A stretch of DNA of 64,000 bases from Holophaga sp. (GCA_031292735.1 JARLGP010000304.1:13397-77396), one strand, 5' to 3'. Shown: positions 15,931 through 24,160, counted from the first letter of the stretch. Notes: generated from the sequence alone by a model not told the origin. Numbers and translations are program-made.

Positions 15931-17409
15931 ATGGCATCTGCAACCGAAACCCCCATTGAAACCCCGGCCGATACCCTGGCCGGAATCACCCACTGGCCCG
16001 ACACCGTATCCATCTACCAGCGCCTGGACGCCCTGGTCAAGGCGCCGATCCGGCCGATCCGGAAGGACAAGCTGCCGGGCGTGCTGGACTGGTTCAAGAG
16101 CCATTGCGAGCGCTCCCGGCAGCTGGCCGCGGACGCCGCCCGCCTGATCCCCGGCGGCGTGCAGCACAACCTGGCCTTCAACTTCCCCCACCCGCTGGCG
16201 ATTGAACGCGCCCAGGGCGCCCACCTCTGGGATGTGGACGGCAACCAGTACATCGACTTCCTGCAGGCCGGCGGGCCCACCATTCTCGGGTCCAACTACG
16301 CCCCGGTGCGGGAAAAGGTGATGGCGCTGCTCCAGGAGTGCGGCCCGGTGACCGGGCTGTTCCACCCGTACGAAGCCCGGCTCGCGGAGCTGGTGCACAA
16401 GTACATGCCGTCCATCGAGATGTTCCGCATGCTCGGTTCCGGCACCGAGGCGGTCATGGCCGCCATCCGCCTGGCCCGGGCCTTCACCCGCCGGAAGTGG
16501 ATCATCAAGATCGGCGGCGCCTACCACGGCTGGAGCGACTCCATGGTCTACGGCATGCGGGTCCCCGGCACGGGACGCCATGACGCCTTCGGCATCCCGC
16601 GGGCTTCCACCACCTGGACCCAGGAATGCTTTCCCAACGACCTGGCGGCCCTGCACCGCAAGCTGGTGCTGAACCGGCTGCGCGGCGGCACCGCGGCGGT
16701 GATCCTGGAGCCGGTGGGCCCCGAAAGCGGGACCCGCCCGGTCCACCGCGAGTACAACCGCCAGGTGCGTGAAATGTGCAACAAGTTCGGCGCCCTGTTG
16801 ATCTTCGACGAAGTGGTCAGCGGGTTCCGCCTCGGCCTGGGCGGCGCCCAGGGCTTCCTCGGGGTAAAGCCGGACTTGACGGTGCTGGGCAAGTGCCTGA
16901 CCGGGGGTTATCCCATGGCGGGCGGGGTCGGCGGCCGGAAGGAGATCATCGCCCTGCTGGCCGGGGGCATCGGCGGTTCCGGCGGCAAGCGGGTGACCGT
17001 CGGCGGCACCCTTTCCGCCAACCCGCTGTCCTGCGCCGCCGGCTGCTTCGCCCTCGAGGAGATGGAACGCACCGGAGCGGCGGCCGCCGCCTCCCGGGCC
17101 GGGGACCGCCTCACCCAGGGCCTGGACGAGATCATCCAGCGCCTGGGCCTGCCCTATGTGGCGTACAACCAGGGCGCCATCGTCCATTTACAGACCTCCG
17201 CAGTGCTGCTGCTGTCGATCCGCAACCCCCTCAAGCTCATGCGGGAGGCCGAAAGCCGGAAGCACATGATGGAGGAGATGGGCGCCGCCTACACGGCCCA
17301 CGGCATCATCACCCTGGCCGGCAGCCGGATCTACACCAGCCTCGCCGACACCGACGCGGTCATCGACGAGGCCCTGAACCGGTTCGAGTCCGTGATGAGG
17401 CTGGTATGA
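15931..17409 (+). CDS. Class III aminotransferase (glutamate-1-semialdehyde aminomutase-like)
   Basis: PLP fold-type I enzyme of 492 residues. Motifs: AQGAHLWDVDGNQYIDFL, FRMLGSGTEAVMAAIRLARA, GGAYHGWSDSMVYG, the PLP aspartate in LLIFDEVVSGFRLGLGG, and the PLP lysine in VLGKCLTGGYPMAGG (about residue 320). It is longer than GSA aminomutase and has a 60-residue N-terminal extension before the core. No haem-biosynthesis gene is nearby; it lies between two aldolase-family genes in the kinase operon, so a catabolic transamination, or an amine-removing or amine-shifting step on an amino sugar/polyol, is more likely than tetrapyrrole synthesis. That role is inference. Confidence 0.86.
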   Translation: MASATETPIETPADTLAGITHWPDTVSIYQRLDALVKAPIRPIRKDKLPGVLDWFKSHCERSRQLAADAARLIPGGVQHNLAFNFPHPLAIERAQGAHLWDVDGNQYIDFLQAGGPTILGSNYAPVREKVMALLQECGPVTGLFHPYEARLAELVHKYMPSIEMFRMLGSGTEAVMAAIRLARAFTRRKWIIKIGGAYHGWSDSMVYGMRVPGTGRHDAFGIPRASTTWTQECFPNDLAALHRKLVLNRLRGGTAAVILEPVGPESGTRPVHREYNRQVREMCNKFGALLIFDEVVSGFRLGLGGAQGFLGVKPDLTVLGKCLTGGYPMAGGVGGRKEIIALLAGGIGGSGGKRVTVGGTLSANPLSCAAGCFALEEMERTGAAAAASRAGDRLTQGLDEIIQRLGLPYVAYNQGAIVHLQTSAVLLLSIRNPLKLMREAESRKHMMEEMGAAYTAHGIITLAGSRIYTSLADTDAVIDEALNRFESVMRLV

Positions 17410-18014
17410 ACGAACCGGACGCCCTGGCCATGGCCGGTTCGGCCCGCGCCCGCCTGGAGCAGCGCCATCTGCTGACCCAGGGCCTGTTCTCGGTTCGGGT
17501 CCCGGGCCGCGAGGCCATGGCAGCCCTGTATCCCGAAGGGGAGCCCCGGATCCTCGGCTTCGCGGAAGCCCAGGACCCCCTGGCCCTGCTCCACGCCCAG
17601 GTCTACCGCCGGCGCGGCGACGCGGGCGCGGTGCTCACCGCCTGCCCCCCCTGGGGCGCCGCCCTGGCCGGGCTGGGCCGGCCCATGCCGGTGGTGTTCG
17701 ACGAGCAGGCCCGCCACCTGGGTCCCATGCTCCCGCTGAAGGGCCCGGAGTCCCTGGATTCCCGCCACAACGCCTACCTCCTGCCCCAGGGCTGCCTGTG
17801 CATCGGAACCACGCGGGACCGGGCCGTGTTCAACGCCGAACTGCTGGAAAAGTGCTCGCAAGCCTACCTCCTGGCGTTCCTGGCCCGCAGCGGGGTGTGG
17901 CGCATCCCGTTCCTCATCCGGTTCTACGCCGGGTCCCGCCTGCGGCGGGACCAGCGCGCCGCCGCCGCGGCCATGGCCGCGGGTCGTTTCGCCGAGACCG
18001 CCACTGCCTACTGA
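17406..18014 (+). CDS. Degenerate class II aldolase-like protein
   Basis: A 202-residue protein that aligns with the aldolase at 15289-15915 but lacks its catalytic and metal-binding residues: the HTH zinc pair position reads TACPPW, SHG becomes PQG in NAYLLPQGCLCIG, and the catalytic Glu position before LHA is a hydrophobic residue (LALLHAQVYRRR). The frame is intact and starts by ATGA overlap with the aminotransferase, which argues for a selected, noncatalytic role (partner subunit, metabolite sensor or scaffold) rather than decay. The C-terminal extension (RLRRDQRAAAAAMAAGRF) is Ala/Arg rich. Homology is judged by eye and is moderate. Confidence 0.65.
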   Translation: MNEPDALAMAGSARARLEQRHLLTQGLFSVRVPGREAMAALYPEGEPRILGFAEAQDPLALLHAQVYRRRGDAGAVLTACPPWGAALAGLGRPMPVVFDEQARHLGPMLPLKGPESLDSRHNAYLLPQGCLCIGTTRDRAVFNAELLEKCSQAYLLAFLARSGVWRIPFLIRFYAGSRLRRDQRAAAAAMAAGRFAETATAY

Positions 18015-18026
18015 ATTGGAGCCGAA

Positions 18027-19283
18027 ATGACACCTGAACCGAAACCCGACCCCCGCCGCTGGATCGTGCTGGCGTCCTACATGCTGTTCACCATGGCCGT
18101 GGAGGGCCAGTGGGTGGCCTTGACCCCGGTGGCCAGGCCGGCGGAGCGTTTCTACGGCGCCCAGATCCACCCCGGCAGCCTGTTCGGGGTGGATTTCCTG
18201 GCCATGATCTTCCTGCTGACCTACCTGGTGGGCTCGGTCCCGGCCTCCCGGGTCCTGGGCAATGCCGGCCTGCGCCGCGGACTCGCCGTGGGTGCCCTGC
18301 TCGGCGGCGCCGGAGCCCTGCTCAAGGCCTTCGGCGCCTTCAACTTCTGGGTGGTGCTGGCCGGCCAGGTGCTCCTGGGGCTCGGCCAGCCGTTCGTGCT
18401 CAATGCGGCCACCACCCTCGGGGCCCGCTGGTTCCCCATGGGCGAGCGGGCCCTGGCGGTGGGGCTGGCCACCCTGGCTCAGTTCCTGGGGATCGCCGGG
18501 GCCATGATCCTGGGCCCGATGCTGGTGGTGGGCGACGCGGGCTCGGCCGCCTACGGCTCCGGCGTGGCGGGCCTGCTCCGGGTCCACGGCGCCTTCACCG
18601 TGGCGGCGGGACTGCTTTGCCTGGCCCTGGTCCGGGAGCCGCGCGCTTCGGCCGAAGCCCTGGCGCCGCAACCCAGGTCGGCCTCCCCGCTCCGGGACGT
18701 GCTGCGCTGCCGCGATTTCCAGCTGACCCTGGTCCTGTTCGCCATCGGCCTCGGGATCCTCAACGCCCTTTCCGGCATGGAGGACGCGGTGGCCGCGCAC
18801 ATCGGGGCGGTGGATTCCGACGGGATGCTGGGGGCCTGCCTGATCGGCGGAGGCATTGTCGGCGCGCTGATCCTGCCGGCCCTGTCGGACCATTTCCGGC
18901 GGCGCCGGCCGTTCCTGATCCTGGGCCTCTGCGGCATGGTGCCGGGCGTCGCCGGCATGGCCTGGGCCGGCCGGCTGGCCCCGGACCCCGCCGCCGCCTA
19001 CCTGCTGGCCAAGATCGCCGCGGGGTGGTTCGGCTTCTTCCTCATCGGGGGCGGCTCCATCGGCTTCCAGTTCGCCGCCGAGATCACCCACCCCGCGCCG
19101 GAAGCCGCCTCCCAGGGCCTTCTGCTCCTGGCCGGACAGGTGACCGGGATCCTGTTCATGGTGATGATGTCGCAGCGGACGCTGCTGGGGCCGACGCTGC
19201 TGCTGTTCACGGTGCTGGCGGCCCTGAGCGGCGCCGCCACCTGGCTGCTCAAGGAATCGCCGCTGGCGCGGGGACAGGCTTGA
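18027..19283 (+). CDS. MFS transporter of the kinase-aldolase operon
   Basis: Inner-membrane carrier of 418 residues with about twelve hydrophobic segments (WIVLASYMLFTMAVEGQW, FLAMIFLLTYLVGSV, VLAGQVLLGLGQPFVLNAAT and others) and the between-half basic loop DHFRRRRPFLILGL typical of the major facilitator superfamily. The pattern is reminiscent of FLVCR-like members. It follows the degenerate aldolase by 12 nt and ends the operon, so it is the likely uptake system for the pathway substrate. The substrate is unknown. Confidence 0.85.
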   Translation: MTPEPKPDPRRWIVLASYMLFTMAVEGQWVALTPVARPAERFYGAQIHPGSLFGVDFLAMIFLLTYLVGSVPASRVLGNAGLRRGLAVGALLGGAGALLKAFGAFNFWVVLAGQVLLGLGQPFVLNAATTLGARWFPMGERALAVGLATLAQFLGIAGAMILGPMLVVGDAGSAAYGSGVAGLLRVHGAFTVAAGLLCLALVREPRASAEALAPQPRSASPLRDVLRCRDFQLTLVLFAIGLGILNALSGMEDAVAAHIGAVDSDGMLGACLIGGGIVGALILPALSDHFRRRRPFLILGLCGMVPGVAGMAWAGRLAPDPAAAYLLAKIAAGWFGFFLIGGGSIGFQFAAEITHPAPEAASQGLLLLAGQVTGILFMVMMSQRTLLGPTLLLFTVLAALSGAATWLLKESPLARGQA

Positions 19284-19300
19284 GCGGGGCGGCGCGGGCC

Positions 19301-19936
19301 TCAGGTGCGGGCCTCCAGCCTCGCCCGGAATTCGCTGACCCAGGGCATCATGTAGCCCTCGAAGGCGCGAAGGGTGGCTTCCGGGTCCCTGGCCTCGCAG
19401 GCCCGGGCCAGATCTTCCAGGGTGGGGGGATGGGCCCGAAGCCCCGCCAGGATCTCGTTTCCGCCAGCCGGCAGGTAGCGGCCGAACCGGTTCAGCAACT
19501 GCTCCACCCGGTGCAGCAGCCGGGGCATGCCGCAGGGACGGCACACCGCGCTGAAGAATTCCTGCAGAATGTGCAGGGTGGTGGGCTTGTCGGCGGCCAG
19601 CCGGTGCAGGTGGGCGAGCACCGTCCCGTCCAGCTCCGGGATCACGATCGGCAGCAGGACGCCCACCAGGGCCTTGACTTCCAGGGCCCATTCCAGGAGT
19701 TCGCCGGAGGTCACCTCGGCGACCCGCACGCCCTTGTGCGCCTCGAATTCCACCAGCCCGTCGGCCTCCATCATCCGCAGGGCCTCGCGCAGGGGGATCA
19801 GGCTCACGCCCAGCGATTCGGCCAGGGCCGCCTGGTGGAGCGGGGTTCCGGGCCGCAGGCTGCCGTCCAGAATCTGGTCGCGCAGCGCGGCCACGATACC
19901 GGGGACCATGGTTTCGTGCTGGGTGCTCTTGACCAT
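19301..19936 (-). CDS. GntR-family (FadR/FCD-type) transcriptional regulator
   Basis: A 211-residue regulator. The N-terminal winged helix has the GntR signature LRDQILDGSLRPGTPL, AESLGVSLIPLREALRMMEA and HKGVRVAEV; the helical C-terminal ligand domain is of FCD type. The ATG at 19936 has AGGAGG 4 nt upstream. It converges on the MFS gene with a 17-nt gap, and is divergent from the MipA-like gene. FCD domains commonly sense small carboxylates or sugars, so it is the natural candidate to bind the palindrome array at 13.47-13.58 kb. No copy of that palindrome was seen in front of its own gene. Confidence 0.85.
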   Translation of the reverse strand: MVKSTQHETMVPGIVAALRDQILDGSLRPGTPLHQAALAESLGVSLIPLREALRMMEADGLVEFEAHKGVRVAEVTSGELLEWALEVKALVGVLLPIVIPELDGTVLAHLHRLAADKPTTLHILQEFFSAVCRPCGMPRLLHRVEQLLNRFGRYLPAGGNEILAGLRAHPPTLEDLARACEARDPEATLRAFEGYMMPWVSEFRARLEART

Positions 19937-20149
19937 CGTGCCTCCTGGAGTCCGGCCTGCCCGTTTCCGGGCCGGACGGAGCGTCGATTGGTGCCTTGGG
20001 CCGGGCGCACCGCCGCCGGAACGCCACCTTCCAATGCAAATCATGATAGCGCAGGGAAACCGGAATCGGCGCAGCGCAACTCGCTCTGCCCCGGAATCAT
20101 TGGACACCCCATCACCAGCCGAACGGCTGTTCCCACAGGGAGGCAAACC

Positions 20150-20986
20150 ATGCCGAAAAATCCATCCAGTTCGAAACCGGGAAGGACCGGCCGGAGCACC
20201 CGGGCCGTGCTGCAGCGCGCCCTGGTCGGCCTGGGCTGCGGCCTGGCGGCGCTGCCCGCGGCGGCCCAGGCGGCGCCGGCGGAGCTGCCGCCGCCCCAGC
20301 TGGAGGTCGGCATCGGTCTCACCAGCACCCCGGGTTGGCTGGGCGACAACCGCCAGGTGGTCCACGGCACGGCGTGGGTCAATGCCGAATACACCACCCA
20401 GTACTACGGCCGGTTCCAGGTGAACGGCGGCTCCCTGACCACGGATCCCAGCGTCAACTGGGACCCCTGGGTCAAGGGCATCGCCAGCTTCGGCTTCATG
20501 ATGGGGTACCACGGCAACTCCGCCATGGGCGAGGGCCACAGTCCCCAGATTCCGGGTACGGCCCAGGGACTCGATGTTGGGGTCCAGGCCGTGGTGTCCA
20601 TCTTCGGCGCGCCGCTGTTCATCCAGGCGAGGAAGGCCCTCCCGGCGGAGCAGGGCTGGATCACGGTGGTCGGCTCCTACCTTCCGATCCATCCCACCAA
20701 GGAGCTGACCGTGGCCTTCCTGCCCACCGCGCGCTGGTACGACAAGCAGCAGAGCCAGCTGTGCTTCAACGGTCCCGCGCCCCAGGACGGCTCGGCCCCC
20801 TATGGCGCCGAATCCGGTTTCCAGGACGTGTCCCTGGAAGTGGTCGTGGACTGGCAGTTCACCCAGCATTTCCACTGGGTGAGCACCGCCAGCGAGCGCT
20901 GGCTCACCGGATCGGCGGCCAAGACACCCTGGACTCGTTCAATAGACCAGACGGGTTACTTCTCGGGGGTTTCCTACCACTTCTGA
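20150..20986 (+). CDS. MipA/OmpV-family outer-membrane protein
   Basis: A 278-residue exported protein: basic N-terminus, hydrophobic segment and an AQA-type cleavage site near residue 41, then barrel-like strands (VEVGIGLTST-like start, TAWVNAEYTTQYYGRF, GWITVVGSYLPIH, LTVAFLPTARWYD) and the terminal GYFSGVSYHF. The spacing and the C-terminus resemble the MipA/OmpV family (MltA-interacting scaffolds or small-molecule pores). The ATG at 20150 has GGGAGG 7 nt upstream. It is divergent from the GntR gene, so it may be a substrate porin for the neighbouring pathway. Confidence 0.62.
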   Translation: MPKNPSSSKPGRTGRSTRAVLQRALVGLGCGLAALPAAAQAAPAELPPPQLEVGIGLTSTPGWLGDNRQVVHGTAWVNAEYTTQYYGRFQVNGGSLTTDPSVNWDPWVKGIASFGFMMGYHGNSAMGEGHSPQIPGTAQGLDVGVQAVVSIFGAPLFIQARKALPAEQGWITVVGSYLPIHPTKELTVAFLPTARWYDKQQSQLCFNGPAPQDGSAPYGAESGFQDVSLEVVVDWQFTQHFHWVSTASERWLTGSAAKTPWTRSIDQTGYFSGVSYHF

Positions 20987-21025
20987 TCATGCCGCCGGCA
21001 TGATCCCTTTCTCTGGAATACGTCC

Positions 21026-21457
21026 ATGCGCAAACCAACAACCCTGTTCTTCTTTCTGCTCCTGCTGGCAGGCGCGTCCAGCGCCCTGCCGGCCCAGGAG
21101 GTCACCGGGAACTGGTGGACCGAGGCCAAGGACACGTTGATCCAGATCTCCACTGACGCCAACGGCCAACTGGATGGAAAGATCATATCGGGTCCCAAGC
21201 CGGATGAACTGGATGTCCACAACCCCGTCGCGAGCCTTCGGCGCCGGCCGCTCCTGGGATTGGTCATCCTGCACGGTTTCGTCAAGGAGGCGCCTCTGAG
21301 CTGGAAGGACGGCCAGATCTACGATCCGGAAAGTGGCAAGACCTACAAGGCCATAATCCGGATGAAAAAGAACGACCTCAACCATTTGAGCCTGAAAGGC
21401 TACGTGGGCATTCCCTTGTTCGGCCGGGCATCGGAGTGGACGCGGGCCTCCCAGTAA
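21026..21457 (+). CDS. DUF2147-family periplasmic protein
   Basis: A 143-residue exported protein with signal peptide (FFFLLLLAGASSALPAQ) and the DUF2147 pattern: GNWWTEAKDTLIQISTDANG, LDGKIISGPK, an IYDPESGKTYKAIIRM strand, and the closing LKGYVGIPLFGRASEWTR. Members are small periplasmic lipocalin-like proteins of unknown function. It begins 39 nt after the MipA-like gene on the same strand. Confidence 0.8.
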   Translation: MRKPTTLFFFLLLLAGASSALPAQEVTGNWWTEAKDTLIQISTDANGQLDGKIISGPKPDELDVHNPVASLRRRPLLGLVILHGFVKEAPLSWKDGQIYDPESGKTYKAIIRMKKNDLNHLSLKGYVGIPLFGRASEWTRASQ

Positions 21458-21521
21458 GCCGTTGTGATGGGATAACCAGTCCCGTTTCGCGCGGCCCCGG
21501 CATAAGGTCCTTGGATCCCTG

Positions 21522-21537
21522 GCGACGCATGCGTCGC
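21522..21537. repeat. 16-bp perfect palindrome GCGACGCATGCGTCGC
   Basis: Perfect self-complementary 16-mer, 65 nt after the DUF2147 stop, immediately followed by AAGGGGGG. It is the first of several hairpin-forming elements in a 540-bp stretch (21458-21997) that I could not assign to any gene. Confidence 0.6.
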
Positions 21538-21570
21538 AAGGGGGGCCGTGGCGGTCCGGTAACCGGGGAC

Positions 21571-21601
21571 CCGGCCGTCCTGGTTCCGGACGGTCGGCTT
21601 T
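21571..21601 (+). terminator. GC-rich hairpin followed by CTTT (possible terminator)
   Basis: A ten-pair stem (21571-21580 with 21588-21597, one G-T pair), seven-base loop, then C and three T. It lies 114 nt after the DUF2147 gene. The T-run is short, so termination is plausible but not certain. A second small hairpin follows at 21603-21620 (CGGCTG, loop of six, CAGCCG). Confidence 0.45.
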
Positions 21602-21660
21602 CCGGCTGGTAAGTCAGCCGTAGGCGTTCAGGTCCCACCAATCGCGCGGCAGTTCGCTGG

Positions 21661-21726
21661 CGTGATTTCTGGAGCCCGGGGCGACCAGATATCTCGTGAG
21701 GTTCGCCCCGGGCTCCAGAAATCCCG
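21661..21726. repeat. Long inverted repeat, 24-base arms
   Basis: Arms 21661-21684 and 21703-21726 are reverse complements with one mismatch (the inner 20 bases match perfectly), enclosing an 18-nt loop that contains AGATATCT. No T-run follows on either strand, so it is not a standard terminator. No ORF or tRNA overlaps it. It could be a REP-like or miniature mobile sequence, or an RNA hairpin. Confidence 0.7.
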
Positions 21727-21997
21727 TCAGCGGAAGCAGCAGAGTCCAGATCGCGCCGGCCGAGTGCAAGGAAACCTGTTTTCAGCCATGTGGTAGCAAA
21801 TCCGCCCTGGACACCCTGCGCGAGGAGTTCCGCCGGGAGAAGGCAGAAGGGGGCAGACTGTAAAAAAGGACTGTGGGACAGCGCATTCCATCCTGTTTTG
21901 ACCAGTGACAGCTAGCGGAGGCGTGAAAAAAATCAACAAATACCCGGTGGATTGTTGGATAATCAAATTCCGTTTCAGGAACACAGGAGGATTTGAC

Positions 21998-23062
21998 ATG
22001 CGCATGATGTTGTTCGCAACCACCTTGGCCCTCGTGGCCGCTCCGCTGGCCGCTCAGGCGGGCCAGAACTGGGTGGGCATCCAGGGCGGCTATGACTTCC
22101 AGAACAACAGCTCCCGCGATGCCAAAGGCAACGGGATCCTGGGTCTGGCCGGCGGATCCTGGTGCACCCCCCGGTGGGGCTACGAACTCTCCATCCTGGG
22201 CACCCAGCTCAAGGGCAAGAACGGGCTCAACGGCTTCAAGGCCGATGAGTACCATGCCCACCTCTCCGCCCTGTTCAACCTCGCCCCCGGCGCCACCTGG
22301 ACCCCCTACCTGCGGGCCGGCGTGGGCGGCACCCAGGTGGACACCCCCTGGTCCTTCGCCACCGACAAGACCACCCGGCTCAGCTACCTCGGCGGCGTCG
22401 GCGTGCAGGCCGCGCTGTCCGACCACTTCCTGCTGGGGCTGGAAGCCCGGGCGGTGCGCATCGAAACCCAGGTTTCCTACACCGAGACCTTGGGCCTGGT
22501 GACGCTGGGTTATCGCTGGGGCGGCAAACCCAGCCCGGCGCCTGCCCCGGCTCCGGCCCCCGCCCCTACCCCGGCGCCTGCCCCTGAGCCCCCGGCCCCG
22601 GTGGCCGCGCCCGCTCCGGCGCCCGAGCCCGTGGTGGTTCCGGCCCCTGAGCCGGCCCCGGCCCCGGTGGCCAAGATCGTGCTCGACGAGGCGGTGCTGC
22701 ACTTCGCCAACGGCAAGAACGTCATTCCGCCCCAGGGCGTGGAGGCCATCCGCAAGGTCGCCGCCAGCCTCAAGGCCTATCCCGGCCAGTATTCCCTGGT
22801 GGTGAGCGGCCACACCAGCTCCACCGGCTCCGCGGCCTACAACCGGAAGCTCGCCAAGCACCGGGCCGACGCGGTCGCCAAGGTGCTGGAGAACGAAGGC
22901 ATCCCCGCCGCCTCCATCCAGACCGTCGGAGTCGGCCCCGACCAGCCCCTGGCCGACAACAAGACCAAGGCGGGCCAGGCCAAGAACCGCCGGGTGGAAA
23001 TCGACGTGAAGGCCTCCGGGCAGACCGAGACCCACAAGATCGAGACCGCCGTCACCGAGTGA
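21998..23062 (+). CDS. OmpA-family outer-membrane protein with Pro-Ala linker
   Basis: A 354-residue protein: 21-residue signal peptide ending AAQA, N-terminal eight-strand barrel (NWVGIQGGYDFQN to LVTLGYRWGG, about residues 22-178), a 50-residue linker of repeated Ala-Pro pairs, and a C-terminal OmpA peptidoglycan-binding domain (about 235-354) with VVSGHTSSTGSAAYNRKLA and NRRVEIDV. The conserved Asp of many OmpA domains in the helix after the SGHTS strand is replaced by the SSTGS form seen in many relatives. Start ATG 21998 has AGGAGG 7 nt upstream. A strong terminator follows at 23087-23119, so it is probably monocistronic. It would anchor the outer membrane to the wall. Confidence 0.9.
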   Translation: MRMMLFATTLALVAAPLAAQAGQNWVGIQGGYDFQNNSSRDAKGNGILGLAGGSWCTPRWGYELSILGTQLKGKNGLNGFKADEYHAHLSALFNLAPGATWTPYLRAGVGGTQVDTPWSFATDKTTRLSYLGGVGVQAALSDHFLLGLEARAVRIETQVSYTETLGLVTLGYRWGGKPSPAPAPAPAPAPTPAPAPEPPAPVAAPAPAPEPVVVPAPEPAPAPVAKIVLDEAVLHFANGKNVIPPQGVEAIRKVAASLKAYPGQYSLVVSGHTSSTGSAAYNRKLAKHRADAVAKVLENEGIPAASIQTVGVGPDQPLADNKTKAGQAKNRRVEIDVKASGQTETHKIETAVTE

Positions 23063-23086
23063 TGCCACGGCCGGAATCGCAACCGG

Positions 23087-23119
23087 CCCCCGGGAGGCTC
23101 CTGGCCTCCCGGGGGTTTT
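23087..23119 (+). terminator. Strong intrinsic terminator after ompA-like gene
   Basis: Perfect 12-bp stem CCCCCGGGAGGC / GCCTCCCGGGGG with a 5-nt loop, followed by TTTTC. It ends 17 nt before the mscL start, so mscL probably needs its own promoter or read-through. Confidence 0.9.
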
Positions 23120-23136
23120 CGTTATAGGAGAAGCTC

Positions 23137-23571
23137 ATGTCCCTGGTGCAGGAATTCAAGACCTTCGTGGCCAAAGGCAATGTGGTGGATCTCGCCGTGG
23201 CCGTGGTGGTGGGCGGCGCCTTCAGCGACATCGTGAAGACCATGGTCAACGCGGTGGTGATGCCCCTGGTGAGCTACGTGCTGCCCGCCAAGATGCAGTG
23301 GGAGCAATGGACCCTGGGCAAGGTGCGGATCGGCCTGGTGTTTTCCGCGACCCTGCACTTCTTCATCATTGCCGCGGTGGTGTTCTTCCTGCTGGTGAAA
23401 CTGCTCGGCATGCTCATGAGGCGCAAGGCCCAGGCGGCGCCCATGGCCACCCGGCCCTGCCCCGAGTGCCTGGAGCCGGTGCCCGAGGCCGCCACCCGAT
23501 GCAAGTTCTGCACCAGCAAGCTGGAGCCGGTCCAGTTCCAGGGTGCCGGCGGCAAACCGATGGTAGGATGA
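23137..23571 (+). CDS. mscL: Large-conductance mechanosensitive channel with C-terminal zinc-ribbon
   Basis: A 144-residue MscL: N-terminal MSLVQEFKTFVAKGNVVDLAVAV-type start, pore-lining TM1 with the Gly/Ala-rich AVAVVVGGAFSDIV stretch, and TM2 (LHFFIIAAVVFFLLVKLLG). It opens under membrane tension to protect from osmotic down-shock. Instead of the usual short cytoplasmic helix it ends with a CPEC-x11-CKFC motif, a probable zinc ribbon found in some MscL lineages. The ATG at 23137 is preceded by AGGAGAA. Confidence 0.93.
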   Translation: MSLVQEFKTFVAKGNVVDLAVAVVVGGAFSDIVKTMVNAVVMPLVSYVLPAKMQWEQWTLGKVRIGLVFSATLHFFIIAAVVFFLLVKLLGMLMRRKAQAAPMATRPCPECLEPVPEAATRCKFCTSKLEPVQFQGAGGKPMVG

Positions 23572-23605
23572 AGGTCGCAGTTTCCCTACCTTTTCTGGAG
23601 CTCCG

Positions 23606-24160
23606 GTGACCCCTTCCAGTTCCATCCCCGAATCCTTTCGTGAGCGTTTGACCCTGGCCGACACGCGGCTCTACCTGGCCACCGCGGCCATGGTGGCGGG
23701 CAACGTCCTGCTGCCCTACGCCCTGCACCAGATCCCGGAAGGGGGCAGGATGTTCCTGCCGATCTTCTTCTTCACCCTGATCGCCGGCTGGCGCTTCGGG
23801 GCCAAGGCCGCGGTGCTCACCGCGGTGCTGTCGCCCCTGGCCAGCCACTTCCTCACCGGCATGCCCCCGGCCCCGGCGCTCCAGGAGATCATCCTGCAGT
23901 CGGCCCTGCTGGGCTGCCTGGGCGCCCTCGCGGCCTCCCGTTCGGCCAAGCCGACCCTGCTGCTGCTGGCCCTGGTGGTGCTGGCCCAGCAGGCCCTGAC
24001 CCTGCTGCCCACCCTGGTCCACGCCGGCTGGCAGCCCTGCCTGGCCGCGCTCCGCTTCCGCCTTCCCGGCCTCCTGCTCCAGGTGCTGGGCGGTCTGGCC
24101 GTGCTCCGGCTGATGGGCCGCTACCTGCCCACGCCCCAGGGCGCCACCCGTGAGGGGTGA
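23606..24160 (+). CDS. ECF-transporter S-component-like membrane protein
   Basis: A 184-residue, very hydrophobic protein with five to six predicted membrane segments. The stretch MFLPIFFFTLIAGWRFGAKA followed by AVLTAVLSPLASHFLTGMPP strongly resembles substrate-binding (S) components of energy-coupling-factor vitamin transporters. It starts with GTG at 23606 after TCTGGAG and overlaps the following DUF1893 gene by 11 nt. No ECF ATPase or T component is nearby, so it would use a shared module or act alone. The ligand is unknown. Confidence 0.7.
   Translation: MTPSSSIPESFRERLTLADTRLYLATAAMVAGNVLLPYALHQIPEGGRMFLPIFFFTLIAGWRFGAKAAVLTAVLSPLASHFLTGMPPAPALQEIILQSALLGCLGALAASRSAKPTLLLLALVVLAQQALTLLPTLVHAGWQPCLAALRFRLPGLLLQVLGGLAVLRLMGRYLPTPQGATREG

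Noticed and set aside
15931..17409. Glutamate-1-semialdehyde aminomutase of haem synthesis (hemL)
   Set aside because: Length, the N-terminal extension and the kinase/aldolase context argue for a catabolic aminotransferase, though the family is the same.
21661..21726. Bidirectional intrinsic terminator
   Set aside because: The stem is long enough, but there is no T-run on either side, so I list it as an inverted repeat only.
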